Below, piece by piece: positions 14,685 through 15,739 of a stretch of 15,739 nt of DNA. Source of the stretch: Methanobacterium sp. Its GTDB lineage: Archaea > Methanobacteriota > Methanobacteria > Methanobacteriales > Methanobacteriaceae. The notes below the pieces were generated by a model. The model did no database searches. It saw nothing but the letters and a program-made list of their open reading frames with translations, and was not told where the DNA came from. Within the stretch, counting starts at the first letter, position 1, and each line of letters begins with the position of its first letter. The position numbers were made by a program, and so were the translations under genes. The stretch covers positions 1-15,739 of the forward strand of contig JACWMK010000050.1 of assembly GCA_015661405.1 (NCBI GenBank). Reading direction: 5' to 3'.

Positions 14685-15582
14685 TGTCATGATGACTTCT
14701 TATAATCATGAAGGATTTATTCGTGAAGCTATTGAAAGTGTATTATCTCAATCTTTCACAGATTTTGAGTTGATTATTGTAGATGATGCATCAAAGGATG
14801 AATCCAGAAAAATTATATCAGAGCTTAATGAACAGGATGAAAGAATTAAATCAGTATTTCATGAGAGTAATAATGGAATCGCTAGGACAATTAATGATGG
14901 TATTGAAAATTCTTGTGGAAAATATATAGCATTCATAGCATCAGATGATATGTGGACTGAAGATAAATTATTAAAACAATTGGAGATACTGGAGAGAAAT
15001 GAAAATTTGATAGTATGGTGTAATGCCGAAATTATTGATAGTGAATCATTTCCAACTGGTAAAACGAGTAGCGAAATCTATAAAAATTCGAATTTAAATG
15101 GTCCTGTTTTTGAATATCTGTCCAGTGCATGGCTTTGTGGTTCTAGTATTATGTTTAAAAGGACTAATCTAAATGGGATTAGATTTAATGAAAGTTTGAA
15201 ATATTTAAACGATACTCAATTTTACATTGATATTGGATTTAAATATGATTATTATTATATGAAAGAACCTTTAGTGAAATATCGTAAACATTCCTATAAT
15301 ACTTCTTCTGGAGATATAGAAAATTGGTATCTTGATTCTTTATTGCTATGTATTTATTTTTTAAATGAATATGCTGATGAAATGTCATATAAATCCCTTA
15401 AAAATATTTTCCATAAAACGTGTGTGATTTCGATTATTTTTTGTGTAAAGGTTGATTTATGGAATAAATTGAATCTTGCTTACCCTATTATTATACCTTC
15501 AGTTTTTTTGACTATTACTTTTAAAAACTTTTTGAATAAAAGTATAAATAGTCTTAATGCAATGATTAAATCATTTAATTAA
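14671..15582 (+). CDS. GT2 family glycosyltransferase
   Basis: A 303-aa inverting GT2 enzyme with a GT-A domain. The N-terminal VSVMMTSYNHEGFIREAIES (4-23) leads to SVLSQSFTDFELIIVDDAS (23-41), with the nucleotide-binding Asp pair at 38-39. The metal-binding IASDDMW follows at 89-95, and SSIMFKR near the acceptor site. The C-terminal ~80 residues are hydrophobic (IISIIFCV-like and IIIPSVFLTITF stretches) and may associate with the membrane. The start is firm: GGAGATGAT, nearly the ideal archaeal Shine-Dalgarno, sits five nt before the ATG at 14671. The first 14 nt overlap the end of the aminotransferase remnant, suggesting translational coupling. It likely adds a sugar to the same surface glycan built by the module; specificity is unknown. 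Confidence 0.9.
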   Translation: MPLVSVMMTSYNHEGFIREAIESVLSQSFTDFELIIVDDASKDESRKIISELNEQDERIKSVFHESNNGIARTINDGIENSCGKYIAFIASDDMWTEDKLLKQLEILERNENLIVWCNAEIIDSESFPTGKTSSEIYKNSNLNGPVFEYLSSAWLCGSSIMFKRTNLNGIRFNESLKYLNDTQFYIDIGFKYDYYYMKEPLVKYRKHSYNTSSGDIENWYLDSLLLCIYFLNEYADEMSYKSLKNIFHKTCVISIIFCVKVDLWNKLNLAYPIIIPSVFLTITFKNFLNKSINSLNAMIKSFN

Positions 15583-15639
15583 ATTTAACTAATTAAAGTT
15601 CTTAAGTCCTTATAAAATTTAATAAATTAGAAAATTAAA

Positions 15640-15739
15640 TTTATTACTATAGAGATTTTCTTTTAACTTTATTATTTTTATTAATTTTTTATGTTTCTAA
15701 TATTTTTTTGACATTTTTTCTTAATTTTTTTTCTTTTCG
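15640..15739 (+). terminator. T-rich tract after the rightward module
   Basis: The plus strand from about 15640 to the end is a dense series of T-runs (TTTTCTTTTAAC, TTAATTTTTTATG, ATTTTTTTGACATTTTTTC and similar) ~60-150 nt after the GT2 stop codon. Archaeal intrinsic termination uses U-rich tracts without an obligatory hairpin, so this is a plausible terminator. No gene is visible between 15583 and the window end. Confidence 0.4.

Overview
The window looks like a stretch of an AT-rich archaeal chromosome, most likely from a Methanobacteriales-type methanogen (Methanobacterium-like). The evidence is the very low GC content, Shine-Dalgarno sequences of the archaeal GGTGGTGAT and GGAGATGAT kind, TATA-like boxes upstream of genes, T-rich ends, a large DUF2206-type membrane protein and HEAT-repeat proteins. 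The order is inferred by recognition only. No 16S gene or methanogenesis gene is present to confirm it.

Layout. (1) Positions 416-2140, minus strand: a 78-aa unknown protein followed by a 477-aa HEAT-repeat scaffold protein. (2) Positions 2225-9064, minus strand: a compact surface-glycan operon read right to left. It encodes a polyprenyl-phosphate-type GT2 glycosyltransferase, a DUF1972/GT4 rhamnosyltransferase-like enzyme, a second GT4, a DUF2206-type multi-pass membrane protein and a third GT4. Gaps are 0-44 nt, and ribosome-binding sites sit at or over the upstream stop codons. (3) Positions 9065-10466: a 1.4-kb AT-rich intergenic stretch with real structure. It holds a cluster of AATGTGAA-like motifs by the operon start, a 135-bp MITE-like element with ~26-bp inverted ends and a 9-bp flanking direct repeat, a 45-aa zinc-ribbon microprotein gene at 9949-10086, and a ~120-bp block present twice, about 0.2 kb upstream of the microprotein and of the PAS gene. 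(4) Positions 10467-12057: a PAS plus histidine-kinase-like protein whose phospho-acceptor histidine and N-box asparagine are replaced, overlapping tail-to-tail with a ribbon-helix-helix (RHH) regulator. A tandem and inverted TTTACTCAT motif surrounds the regulator's own TATA box. (5) Positions 12289-15582, plus strand: a second sugar module. It contains a frameshifted WxcM/FdtA-type sugar-nucleotide 3,4-ketoisomerase, an intact PglD/NeuD-type acyltransferase, an intact FemAB/GNAT-like acyltransferase, a degraded N-terminal remnant of a DegT/DnrJ-type sugar aminotransferase, and a GT2 glycosyltransferase.

How the genes fit together. The left operon should assemble and extend a lipid-linked or surface glycan. 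The right module once had the isomerase, aminotransferase and acyltransferase needed for a dTDP-3-acylamido-3,6-dideoxyhexose (the Fdt/Qdt pathway), but two of the three steps look broken. Between them sit signalling and regulatory genes and mobile or duplicated DNA, as expected of a fast-evolving cell-surface locus. No tRNA, rRNA, CRISPR array or complete insertion sequence was seen.
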